This document shows, piece after piece, positions 8,859-15,837 of a DNA stretch of 64,000 bases. The position numbers and the translations under genes are program-made. Position 1 is the first letter of the stretch. The number at the start of each line of letters is the position of its first letter. The stretch spans positions 62,001-126,000 of the forward strand of contig CALUNG010000001.1 of the NCBI GenBank assembly GCA_944321955.1. The letters run 5' to 3'. The notes under the pieces were generated by a model. That model did not search any database. It was not told where the DNA came from and worked only from the letters and a program-made list of their open reading frames with translations. The DNA is from an uncultured Alistipes sp. GTDB taxonomy: Bacteria; Bacteroidota; Bacteroidia; Bacteroidales; Rikenellaceae.

Positions 8859-9959
8859 ATGAAATCATTGAAAATCGGAGACCTTCTCGCCCGTGTTCCC
8901 ATCGTTCAGGGCGGGATGGGCGTAGGCATATCGCTTTCGGGCCTTGCATCGGCCGTAGCGGAACAGGGCGGCATAGGCGTGATATCGTCGGCCGGTCTGG
9001 GCGTAATCTACAGCGAACGTCCGCACGACTACCGCGAAGCAAGCATACGCGGTCTGCACGAGGAGCTGCGCAAGGCTCGCGAAGCTACGAAAGGCATAAT
9101 CGGCGTAAACGTGATGGTGGCAATGTCCAATTTTGCTGACATGGTGCGCACGGCCATAGCCGAAAAGGCCGACATAATCTTTTCGGGTGCGGGGCTTCCG
9201 CTCAACCTGCCGTCGTTTCTGACCGAAGGTGCGCGGACAAAACTTGCACCCATCGTATCGTCGGCCCGTGCCGCCATGCTCCTTTGCCGCAAGTGGCTCT
9301 CCGAATACAACTACATTCCCGATGCGATTGTGGTCGAGGGCCCCAAGGCCGGCGGGCATCTCGGATACAAGGCCGATCAGATCGCCGACGAGCACTACTC
9401 GCTCGAGACTGTCGTTCCGCAGGTTGTCGAGGAGGTGAACCGTTTTGCAGCCGAGCACGACTGCCATATTCCGGTTATTGCCGGCGGCGGTATCTACACC
9501 GGCGAGGATATCTACAATATAATGTCGCTCGGGGCCGAGGGCGTGCAGATGGGGACGCGTTTCGTGACCACCGAGGAGTGCGATGCCGCTCCCGAGTTCA
9601 AGCAGAGCTATATCGATGCCCGCAAGGAGGATATCGAAATTATCGCGAGCCCCGTCGGTATGCCCGGCAGGGCCATCCACAACTCGTTCCTCGACCGTGT
9701 AAAGGCCGGACTGAGCCGTCCGAAGAGCTGTCCGTTCGACTGTATCAAGACTTGCGACGTCACGCACAGTCCCTATTGCATCATGCTGGCGCTCTACAAT
9801 GCGTTCCGCGGCAAATTGCGCAACGGATATGCCTTCTGCGGAGCGAATGCATGGCGTGCCGACCGAATAATGAGCGTGCGCGAACTTGTCGACACGCTCA
9901 AACGCGAATACGACAACTTCTCGCTGAAGCGCATGTTGTCCGGCCGCGCAGAAAAATAG
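8859..9959 (+). CDS. Nitronate monooxygenase / FabK-like FMN-dependent flavoprotein
   Basis: A 366-residue TIM-barrel FMN protein. Motifs: PIVQGGMGVGISLSGLASAV at the N terminus, IIFSGAGLPLNLPS, the barrel region VVEGPKAGGHLGY, and the phosphate-binding VIAGGGIYTGEDIY followed by GAEGVQMGTRF. The C-terminal part with CPFDCIKTCDVTHSPYC and the NGYAFCGANAWR motif matches a clostridial/Bacteroidota branch annotated as nitronate monooxygenase. That branch may instead reduce enoyl-ACP or detoxify nitronates; sequence alone does not decide. Monocistronic: it has its own -7 element and a terminator after the stop. Confidence 0.85.
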   Translation: MKSLKIGDLLARVPIVQGGMGVGISLSGLASAVAEQGGIGVISSAGLGVIYSERPHDYREASIRGLHEELRKAREATKGIIGVNVMVAMSNFADMVRTAIAEKADIIFSGAGLPLNLPSFLTEGARTKLAPIVSSARAAMLLCRKWLSEYNYIPDAIVVEGPKAGGHLGYKADQIADEHYSLETVVPQVVEEVNRFAAEHDCHIPVIAGGGIYTGEDIYNIMSLGAEGVQMGTRFVTTEECDAAPEFKQSYIDARKEDIEIIASPVGMPGRAIHNSFLDRVKAGLSRPKSCPFDCIKTCDVTHSPYCIMLALYNAFRGKLRNGYAFCGANAWRADRIMSVRELVDTLKREYDNFSLKRMLSGRAEK

Positions 9960-9989
9960 GCCTGCGCAACGTTTATCCATGTATGTTGA

Positions 9990-10019
9990 AAAGGGTGTCA
10001 GAAAAATCTGACACCCTTT
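9990..10019. terminator. Intrinsic terminator overlapping the end of the terminase gene
   Basis: A 12-bp perfect stem AAAGGGTGTCAG/CTGACACCCTTT with a 6-base loop AAAAAT. It terminates the flavoprotein gene from the left. On the minus strand it contains the last codons and stop of the terminase gene, so both convergent genes share it. Confidence 0.85.
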
Positions 10020-11455
10020 ATTCTCGGTGAATTGCGTCCCACGACCTCCTGTTCGGCGATGCCCGTCAGCACGTCCGGGGCATCGTGCCAGCGGTTCGAC
10101 CTGAACTTGCGCCGGTAAGTGACAAGATGCGAATGCAGTTCGGGCCACCGTTGTTTCCATCCGCGCGGGAAGCGTATGTTGTGGAGTACCGTAGCCGAGT
10201 TCGAGAGGATGCGGGCCTCCTTGTTGCCGCTCTGGTGGAACCAGCCTATGCGTACCGACGGCACGAGTTTCTGTACGGCCCGGGCGAAACCGCGTCCGCC
10301 GTTGTTGCTCTCGATCATGGCGGACCGGCTGCCGGCCCGTTCTATCATCTCGCCTACGAGAGTCTCGGTTACCTCCATGGCTTCGCGCGTATATACTACG
10401 TCGGTAATATAGATTACTCCGTCGGCATCCACCTCGTAACACATCGAGCAGAGATAGTCGTCGCCCGTGTCGGCCGTATCGGTGTAGTTCGATTTGCGAA
10501 CGATCTCCTGCGGCAGGGTGTCGTATTCGGCAAAGCCGTCGCCGTAAAGCAGCCCTTCGCGCGACGACGGGTGACCCTGATACATGCACTCGAAACGCAA
10601 TGGATCGAGCCTCCGCTTTTCGAGCAGCAGTTCGACGCTCTGCCGTTCGCTCCACAGGGCCTCTCCTATGATGCGTGGGTCGATACCGCATGGCGCTGTG
10701 GTCTTCAGCGCCTCGAAATTCAGGTAGACCCATTCGTCTCCTTCGAGCGAATCGAGGTCGCTCCATTCGCGCAACGTCACCACGGGCTCGCGTTTGGTAA
10801 GTTCGCCGATGAGGTCGTCTTCGTGCCAGCGGGTGAAGACTATCAGCTCGCTCGACGAGTTGTGCATGCGCGTGCGTACTACGGACGTGTACCACTCCCA
10901 GCAGTTCTCGCGCACGATGGGCGAGTTCGCCTCCATGGCATCCTTGTAGAGGTCGTCAAGTATGAAACAGTCCACGCGGTTGCCCGTGAGCGCACCTTCG
11001 CGCCCGACGGAGAGAACACCGCCCTGATGCCCGACGACCTCGAACTCATCGGCCGTACGTATGTACTCCGGCGGCTTTGACCCGCGCTTTATGGTGGTGT
11101 CGGGAAACATGGCACCGTACTCCACCGAGTCGATGATACGCTGTATGCGTCGGTTGAAACGCGAGGCGAGCGATGCCGAATACGAGGCTATGGCTATGTG
11201 CAGATCGGGATCGAGCCCGAGCATGTAGGCAGGAAGCAGGGTCGTGGCGCCGACGCTCTTGCCGTGCTGCGGCGGCATGGTGATCATCAGCTTGCGCACG
11301 TGTCCGACGGCGAACTTGTTGAGCAGCCTGTAATAGGTGCGGTGGAAGGGTTGCAGTTCGAGAAACGGATATGCCTCCGCGGCGAACTCCGCAAAAGGCA
11401 AATCCGACCCTGCGGCCGTACGGTCCGCAGGGATTTCGGGTTTGCGTTTTTTCAT
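9998..11455 (-). CDS. Phage-type terminase large subunit (ATPase plus nuclease), solitary
   Basis: A 485-residue TerL, the motor and nuclease that packages phage DNA. Walker A is PPQHGKS (61-67), Walker B FILDD (164-168), and the coupling-type motif VFTRWHEDD lies at 206-214. The RNase H-like nuclease domain follows, with YTDTADTGDDY (Asp 326), MIESNNGG (Glu 382) and HDAPDVLTG (Asp 458 and 461). Both active sites look intact and the length is normal. No portal, capsid, small terminase, integrase or lysis gene lies nearby. The only phage-like companions are the small gene at 11577-11861 and the divergent S24 repressor. It could be a prophage remnant or a domesticated cassette. Base composition resembles that of its neighbours. 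Confidence 0.9.
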   Translation of the reverse strand: MKKRKPEIPADRTAAGSDLPFAEFAAEAYPFLELQPFHRTYYRLLNKFAVGHVRKLMITMPPQHGKSVGATTLLPAYMLGLDPDLHIAIASYSASLASRFNRRIQRIIDSVEYGAMFPDTTIKRGSKPPEYIRTADEFEVVGHQGGVLSVGREGALTGNRVDCFILDDLYKDAMEANSPIVRENCWEWYTSVVRTRMHNSSSELIVFTRWHEDDLIGELTKREPVVTLREWSDLDSLEGDEWVYLNFEALKTTAPCGIDPRIIGEALWSERQSVELLLEKRRLDPLRFECMYQGHPSSREGLLYGDGFAEYDTLPQEIVRKSNYTDTADTGDDYLCSMCYEVDADGVIYITDVVYTREAMEVTETLVGEMIERAGSRSAMIESNNGGRGFARAVQKLVPSVRIGWFHQSGNKEARILSNSATVLHNIRFPRGWKQRWPELHSHLVTYRRKFRSNRWHDAPDVLTGIAEQEVVGRNSPRIKGVRFF

Positions 11456-11576
11456 GTTGTGTGATGTTTGAACTGTTTGCGGCCGTTTTCCGATGCGAAA
11501 GGCGGGTGCCGCGGTGTTGCGGACGGCGGCGGGAGCATCGTCCCGAGAAGTGAGGAGCCGTCGTCCTGCGAAGCGG

Positions 11577-11861
11577 TCAGCAGATGTACTCCTTGAGCAG
11601 TGCGAACGAAAAGTCGTTGAGCATTTCGCCTTCGTCCGAGGTGTGGAACTCCCACCAGACGGGAACCAGGTCGCTGATTGTGTCGTACGTGCCTTCGGGC
11701 ATGACGGTTTGCCGGCGATGGACGATCACGGAGACGGTCAGTCGGCACTCGACATCACCGAAACCGAATTCGATGCTGCCTGAAAAGTAGTTCTTCGTGC
11801 CGATGGCATCGCACAACCGGTCTGCTGTCTCTTCGTAAAGTTGTGGAGTTATTTCATACAT
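11577..11861 (-). CDS. Small protein of unknown function beside TerL
   Basis: A 94-residue protein starting MYEITPQLYEETADRLCDAI. Middle strands read GSIEFGFGDVECRLTVSVIVH and the end is LVPVWWEFHTSDEGEMLNDFSF. No named family is recognised; it looks like a compact alpha/beta fold. It lies 121 bases upstream of the terminase gene on the same strand and is divergent from the XRE/S24 repressor gene, so it is probably the first gene of a repressor-controlled transcript that includes terL. Its -7 element (TATCTTTG on the minus strand) sits at 11923-11930. The function may be phage-related, for example a small-terminase or accessory role, but nothing in the sequence proves that. Confidence 0.65.
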   Translation of the reverse strand: MYEITPQLYEETADRLCDAIGTKNYFSGSIEFGFGDVECRLTVSVIVHRRQTVMPEGTYDTISDLVPVWWEFHTSDEGEMLNDFSFALLKEYIC

Positions 11862-11886
11862 ATTCAGATATAAATTATTGAATGAT

Positions 11887-11917
11887 TTTGTAGTTTGAAA
11901 TAAATGCTTTAACTTTG
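11887..11917 (+). promoter_or_regulatory. Promoter of the XRE/S24 repressor gene
   Basis: TTTG (11887-11890), a 19-base spacer, then TAACTTTG (11910-11917): a full match to the Bacteroidota -33/-7 consensus, reading toward the repressor gene at 11998. Confidence 0.75.
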
Positions 11918-11922
11918 CACTA

Positions 11923-11930
11923 CAAAGATA
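11923..11930 (-). promoter_or_regulatory. -7 element of the leftward promoter (small gene and terL)
   Basis: CAAAGATA on the plus strand gives TATCTTTG on the minus strand. It faces and overlaps the rightward promoter: the two -7 boxes form an inverted repeat, so transcription in both directions from this point should be mutually exclusive. A -33 box for this one is not obvious. Confidence 0.5.
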
Positions 11931-11934
11931 GGTT

Positions 11935-11967
11935 CAATTTTTGAAAATTGTACTATTTTGTTCAAAA
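11935..11967. promoter_or_regulatory. Two palindromes, candidate repressor operators
   Basis: First site CAATTTTTGAAAATTG at 11935-11950, a perfect 7-bp inverted repeat with a 2-base centre. Second site TTTTGTTCAAAA at 11956-11967, a perfect 5-bp inverted repeat with a 2-base centre. Their centres are 19 bp apart, close to two helical turns. Both lie between the -7 boxes and the repressor ATG, as expected for autoregulatory operators. Binding is inferred, not shown. Confidence 0.55.
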
Positions 11968-11997
11968 ATTTAACATAGAAATAACTGATAGAACGCT

Positions 11998-12669
11998 ATG
12001 GAGAGTCGCGTAAAACTGATACGTAAGGCGCTGAGCATGACGCAGGAGCAACTGGCTCAGTATTTTGGAATAGGCAAGGCGGCGCTTTCGATGATCGAGA
12101 CCGGCAAGGCCGGACTCTCGTCGCGCAACAGGAACATTCTTGTTCAGGATTTGAACGTCAATCCCGAATGGCTCGACGGCGGCGAGGGTGAAATGTTCAA
12201 TGCCGAACCCGACCTGCAGGATTTCAGTCTGCGTACGGACCGTTCGCTGCCGATGCAGAGCGTGCCGCTCTATTCGATCGAGGGTACGGCGGGACTTGTG
12301 CCGCTGTTTGCCGATACGCGACAGTACAAGCCTGTGAACTTCATCCACATACCCAACCTTCCGAAGTGCGACGGGGCGATATATGTTGTCGGCGACTCGA
12401 TGTATCCGCTGCTCAAGAGTGGCGACATAGTACTCTACAAGCAGCTGCATGACATACGCGACATATTCTGGGGTGACATGTATCTGCTCTCGATCGACAT
12501 CGACGGTGAGGAGTACATCACGGTGAAGTATGTACAGAAGTCCGAACGCGAAGGGTATGTCAAGCTCGTGAGCCAGAACCCGCATCATGCCGACAAGGAT
12601 GTAGAGATGAGCCGGATACGTGCCATTGCTCTTGTCAAGGCGAGTATCCGCATGAACTCGATACGCTGA
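11998..12669 (+). CDS. XRE-family repressor with S24 (LexA/CI-type) autocleavage domain
   Basis: A 223-residue protein. Residues 1-60 are a helix-turn-helix of the XRE class (LIRKALSMTQEQLAQYFGIG, then KAALSMIETGKAGLS). From about 88 it is a peptidase S24 domain: a candidate cleavage bond Ala98-Gly99 in EGTAGLV, catalytic Ser134 in VGDSMYPLLKSGD and Lys177 in ITVKYV. All elements of a repressor that cleaves itself on RecA stimulation are present. It has a canonical promoter and two palindromes directly upstream, and is divergent from a small gene and terL, the arrangement of a phage lysogeny switch. A general stress or SOS-type regulator is the alternative. Confidence 0.9.
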   Translation: MESRVKLIRKALSMTQEQLAQYFGIGKAALSMIETGKAGLSSRNRNILVQDLNVNPEWLDGGEGEMFNAEPDLQDFSLRTDRSLPMQSVPLYSIEGTAGLVPLFADTRQYKPVNFIHIPNLPKCDGAIYVVGDSMYPLLKSGDIVLYKQLHDIRDIFWGDMYLLSIDIDGEEYITVKYVQKSEREGYVKLVSQNPHHADKDVEMSRIRAIALVKASIRMNSIR

Positions 12670-12708
12670 TTTTTGTGTCCGTATGGCGGATCTATGTCAT
12701 ATTTGTGA

Positions 12709-12716
12709 TATATTTG
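12709..12716 (+). promoter_or_regulatory. -7 promoter element for the lipoprotein at 12742
   Basis: TATATTTG, an exact TAnnTTTG match, 26 bases before the ATG. No -33 TTTG at the usual distance. Confidence 0.5.
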
Positions 12717-12741
12717 CGTCGATGTAATTTATTCCCCGAAC

Positions 12742-13314
12742 ATGAAGAGATTTTTATGGATTTTCGCTGCGCTGGCGGTTATGGCCTTCGCTGGCTGCAA
12801 CAAGGTCGAAGAGGTTAAGTGGTATGACGGTTTCGAGGACGGCGGCCCGTTCAGGGACGGCAACTTCGTGCGTTTCATCTATGTGGATGAGTACGGCAAT
12901 GACCTTATAGACCCGTCCGACCTGTCGACGCTGCCCGTGGCCAGCATCAGGTTGCTCGAATCGGCACCGGAACTGCCGGGCGATTACGATCCCGAGACCG
13001 GCTGGTATTGCGACGAACTCAACCAGGTCGTGTATAACGACTACAGGCAGCACTACGAATACTTTACGTGGGTTTACGGCGATTCCCGCCGCAGCGACTA
13101 CACCTTCTACGTCTATTTCAAGGGCCAGCCCGACCGTATGGACGTGCGCCACAAGTACGTCGACCAGCGTGACGATGACGGATACTATTACAGTACCGTG
13201 GTACAGTGGCAGGTGAACGGCGTTACGGTCTATCCGAACCGCTATTCGCAATGGTACACCTACGTCTATGTCTGCAAGTCGTCCGACGGGTCGACATCCG
13301 TGGAGATACACTGA
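12742..13314 (+). CDS. Predicted lipoprotein of unknown function
   Basis: 190 residues with a lipoprotein signal peptide (MKRFLWIFAALAVMAFAGC; lipobox AFAGC, Cys19). The mature part is very rich in Tyr and Asp (ETGWYCDELNQ, HYEYFTWVYGD, DDDGYYYSTVVQWQ) and looks like a beta-rich domain of about 170 residues. No family recognised; similar Tyr-rich lipoproteins of Bacteroidota sit on the periplasmic or outer face of the outer membrane. It lies 72 bases after the repressor gene but has its own -7 element, and a strong terminator follows, so it appears monocistronic. Confidence 0.75.
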   Translation: MKRFLWIFAALAVMAFAGCNKVEEVKWYDGFEDGGPFRDGNFVRFIYVDEYGNDLIDPSDLSTLPVASIRLLESAPELPGDYDPETGWYCDELNQVVYNDYRQHYEYFTWVYGDSRRSDYTFYVYFKGQPDRMDVRHKYVDQRDDDGYYYSTVVQWQVNGVTVYPNRYSQWYTYVYVCKSSDGSTSVEIH

Positions 13315-13336
13315 TCTGACAGGTCTTGCGATATGG

Positions 13337-13367
13337 AGCGCACGCGTCGATACGCGTGCGCTTTTTT
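13337..13367 (+). terminator. Intrinsic terminator
   Basis: An 11-bp perfect stem AGCGCACGCGT/ACGCGTGCGCT with a 4-base loop CGAT, followed by a run of T. It ends the lipoprotein transcript from 12742. Confidence 0.9.
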
Positions 13368-13404
13368 ATGCGGCGTCCGAATGGAAAATAATTATGTCCT
13401 CATG

Positions 13405-13436
13405 TTGCATCTCTTGAAAAATTTTCCTTATGTTTG
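13405..13436 (+). promoter_or_regulatory. Promoter for the lipoprotein at 13471
   Basis: TTG (13405-13407), a 21-base spacer, and TATGTTTG (13429-13436), giving a leader of about 30 bases. Confidence 0.6.
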
Positions 13437-13470
13437 CAGCGGTTAGTAACGCTTAAAACAACGTTGAAAA

Positions 13471-14616
13471 ATGAGAAACAAATTCATCACACTTTTGTCG
13501 CTTGCGACACTGTTCGCGTGCGTATCGTGCACGGACAACACGGATAACGGCGGCGACGGAACAGGCCCCGTATCCGAAGATTTCGAACGCGTGGCTTTCG
13601 ACTGCCTTACGATGGCGCAGTCGCTCGGTACTGATTTCGAGACGTTCGCAACTCAGAACGCCTCCTATGAGATTCCCGGTAAGTCTACGGCCGACAAGTT
13701 CGTCATGGGTGGTTATGTCGACTGGTACGGCAGTATCGTCGAGACATCACGCAGTGCAAATTCGGTCATGGAGATGCTGACGCTTACCATCGAGGTGGAC
13801 AAGGACGTTTATGGAAATGTGGGCAGCATCTGCGCCGTTCCCGACAACAGCAACGTCGACAAGTCTCTTTGGGAATACTATCTCGTGAACTACGAAAAGC
13901 TGAACATGGGTACATGGCTCGGCGCCAAGTATAACGTCACGGCCGATGACGGTAGCTCCGAAGGCGGCGTTTATCAGACCGTCGACGAGACGCTCAACGT
14001 AGTTGACGTGTACGACGTGGACAACCTGCTGGTATGTGCCGTATTCGGCGTGATCTCGGGAAAGGCATACGCTGTTCCGACTTTCGAGGGCGGCCGCTTC
14101 AAGGTGCAGCTTGTCAACAACTTCCTGCGTCTCGACTATTCGGCTCTCTATGAACTCGTGGGTGGCGACTATCAGGCCTTCGCCGCCGAGAACTATATTA
14201 TCGGCTCGAAGATGTCGCTGTGGGGAACATACTACTTCTACTGCGACTATGCACTTGATTTTGCAGGCTATGCATTCAACTGCGATGTAAACACCGACGA
14301 GGCTCAGACCGAGATCAAGAGCTTTGCCCTGACCCTCGACAGCAAGTATTCGACCGATGAGCAACTGGAGATCTGGAAACTCTATGCCGCCGGTGACGCA
14401 AGCCTTAAGCTCGGTGACTTCAAGGAGGCTTACACGAGCTCGTTCGGTACCAAGGGCGAGACGTTTGCTTCTGCTCAGGAGGTGCTCGATTATGTCGAGA
14501 CCAACGGACGTCCTGCCGGAGGATTCGATCCCGACATCGTCGTAGTCTACGGTACGGACAAGGCTTCGCTGACGATAACGCTCAAGTCGCTGTCGCTGAC
14601 GATGAAGATAGAATAG
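13471..14616 (+). CDS. Predicted lipoprotein of unknown function
   Basis: 381 residues with a lipoprotein signal peptide (MRNKFITLLSLATLFACVSC; Cys20), followed by an Asp/Asn/Gly-rich tether (TDNTDNGGDGTG) typical of surface or outer-membrane lipoproteins. The rest is soluble, with repeated aromatic beta-like stretches (GGYVDWYGSIVE, LWGTYYFYCDYALDFAGYAF). No enzyme motif and no named domain recognised. It has its own promoter and ends at a strong terminator shared with convergent tsaD, so it is a single-gene unit. Location in the envelope is well supported; function is unknown. Confidence 0.75.
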   Translation: MRNKFITLLSLATLFACVSCTDNTDNGGDGTGPVSEDFERVAFDCLTMAQSLGTDFETFATQNASYEIPGKSTADKFVMGGYVDWYGSIVETSRSANSVMEMLTLTIEVDKDVYGNVGSICAVPDNSNVDKSLWEYYLVNYEKLNMGTWLGAKYNVTADDGSSEGGVYQTVDETLNVVDVYDVDNLLVCAVFGVISGKAYAVPTFEGGRFKVQLVNNFLRLDYSALYELVGGDYQAFAAENYIIGSKMSLWGTYYFYCDYALDFAGYAFNCDVNTDEAQTEIKSFALTLDSKYSTDEQLEIWKLYAAGDASLKLGDFKEAYTSSFGTKGETFASAQEVLDYVETNGRPAGGFDPDIVVVYGTDKASLTITLKSLSLTMKIE

Positions 14617-14640
14617 AACGGTTTACACCTCTGCAAACGA

Positions 14641-14670
14641 AAAACCCGCCGACGCAGGTCGGCGGGTTTT
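14641..14670. terminator. Bidirectional intrinsic terminator between lipoprotein gene and tsaD
   Basis: A 13-bp perfect stem AAAACCCGCCGAC/GTCGGCGGGTTTT with a 4-base loop; A-run and T-run on opposite sides serve both strands. Confidence 0.9.
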
Positions 14671-14696
14671 CTCATTTCGTGACGTCGATGGCAGTG

Positions 14697-15725
14697 TCAG
14701 ATATCCATGTCTTCGATACGTGCCGTGGGGGTTACGTCGAGCGATGCGAATTCGCCCTTCATGTAGCGGTAGTAGCCCGCAAGAGCTATCATGGCTGCAT
14801 TGTCGGTAGTGAACTTGAATTCGGGCAGGAACGTGCGCCAGCCGCGTTTGCGCCCTTCGTTGACGATGCCGTTGCGCAGTCCCGAGTTTGCCGAGACTCC
14901 GCCCGCTATGGCAATATCCTTTATGCCGTACTCTTTCGATGCCTTGATGAGCTTGTCGAGCAGTATGTCGACGACGGTCTTCTGCAGCGAAGCGCAGAGG
15001 TCTGCCTTGTTTTGCTCGATGAAGTCGGGGTTTTCGGCCACTTCGTCGCGCAGCGTATAGAGGAACGAAGTCTTGAGGCCCGAGAACGAGTAGTCGAATC
15101 CGGCGACATGCGGCTTGGCAAAGTGGAATGCGTCGGGGTTGCCTTCCTTGGCGAGTTTGTCTATGACTGGACCTCCCGGATAGGGCAGCCCCATCACTTT
15201 GGCACACTTATCGAAGGCTTCACCTGCGGCGTCGTCGATCGTCGAGCCGACGATCTCCATGTCGTACGGCGACGACACCTTGACGATCTGCGAGTGGCCG
15301 CCGCTGACGAGCAGACACAGGAACGGGAATGACGGATGCGGCAACTCCCTGTCGGGCAGATCGATGAAGTGCGAAAGAATGTGTCCGCGAAGGTGGTTGA
15401 CGTCGACCATCGGGATGTTGTGCGAGATGGCGAGACCCTTGGCGAACGAGACTCCGACCATGAGCGAACCCAGCAGTCCGGGACCGCGCGTGAAGGCTAT
15501 GGCGTCGAGTTTGTCGGCCGTGATGCCGGCCTCCTTGAGAGCCGTGTCCACGACGGGGACGATATTCTGTTGATGGGCCCGCGAGGCCAGCTCGGGAATG
15601 ACGCCTCCGTATTTGACATGTACGGCCTGCGACGCAATGACGTTCGACAGCAGCGTGGTATTGCGGATGACGGCCGCCGAGGTGTCGTCGCATGACGATT
15701 CGATGCCTAAAATGGTTATGTCCAT
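14697..15725 (-). CDS. tsaD: tRNA N6-adenosine threonylcarbamoyltransferase
   Basis: Transfers the threonylcarbamoyl group to A37 of ANN-decoding tRNAs, with TsaB and TsaE as partners elsewhere. 342 residues, the normal length. Motifs: ILGIESSCDDTSAAVI at the N terminus, metal ligands in VDVNHLRGHILSHF, and the ASKHA phosphate motifs CLLVSGGHSQIV, DDAAGEAFDKCAKVMGLPYP and IAGGVSANSGLR. Divergent from tamB and convergent with the lipoprotein gene, so it is probably transcribed alone. The assignment is secure. Confidence 0.97.
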   Translation of the reverse strand: MDITILGIESSCDDTSAAVIRNTTLLSNVIASQAVHVKYGGVIPELASRAHQQNIVPVVDTALKEAGITADKLDAIAFTRGPGLLGSLMVGVSFAKGLAISHNIPMVDVNHLRGHILSHFIDLPDRELPHPSFPFLCLLVSGGHSQIVKVSSPYDMEIVGSTIDDAAGEAFDKCAKVMGLPYPGGPVIDKLAKEGNPDAFHFAKPHVAGFDYSFSGLKTSFLYTLRDEVAENPDFIEQNKADLCASLQKTVVDILLDKLIKASKEYGIKDIAIAGGVSANSGLRNGIVNEGRKRGWRTFLPEFKFTTDNAAMIALAGYYRYMKGEFASLDVTPTARIEDMDI

Positions 15726-15757
15726 GATACAGGGTTGAAAATTATCCGTTTTTTGGT

Positions 15758-15774
15758 AATACCCGAAGGGTATT
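15758..15774. repeat. Perfect 7-bp inverted repeat in the tsaD-tamB intergenic space
   Basis: AATACCC-GAA-GGGTATT. It sits between divergent tsaD and tamB and is followed on the plus strand by GCTCCGTTTTT. It could be a small hairpin or a protein-binding palindrome; nothing decides which. Confidence 0.45.
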
Positions 15775-15798
15775 GCTCCGTTTTTAACGAAATTTAAT

Positions 15799-15806
15799 TA
15801 ACTTTG
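15799..15806 (+). promoter_or_regulatory. -7 promoter element for tamB
   Basis: TAACTTTG, an exact TAnnTTTG match, 31 bases before the GTG start of tamB. The nearest upstream TTG is 23 bases away, slightly long. Confidence 0.5.
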
Positions 15807-15837
15807 TAAGTTATAATATAACTTAAATTCCGTACTT

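Noticed and set aside
9990-12669. Attachment sites or tRNA-integrated prophage
   Set aside because: No tRNA lies nearby (the only one is at 52 kb), and I saw no matching direct repeats at the cassette edges by eye.
12742-14616. The two lipoproteins as further members of the phage-like cassette
   Set aside because: They have ordinary lipoprotein signals, their own promoters and terminators, and nothing phage-like in sequence.
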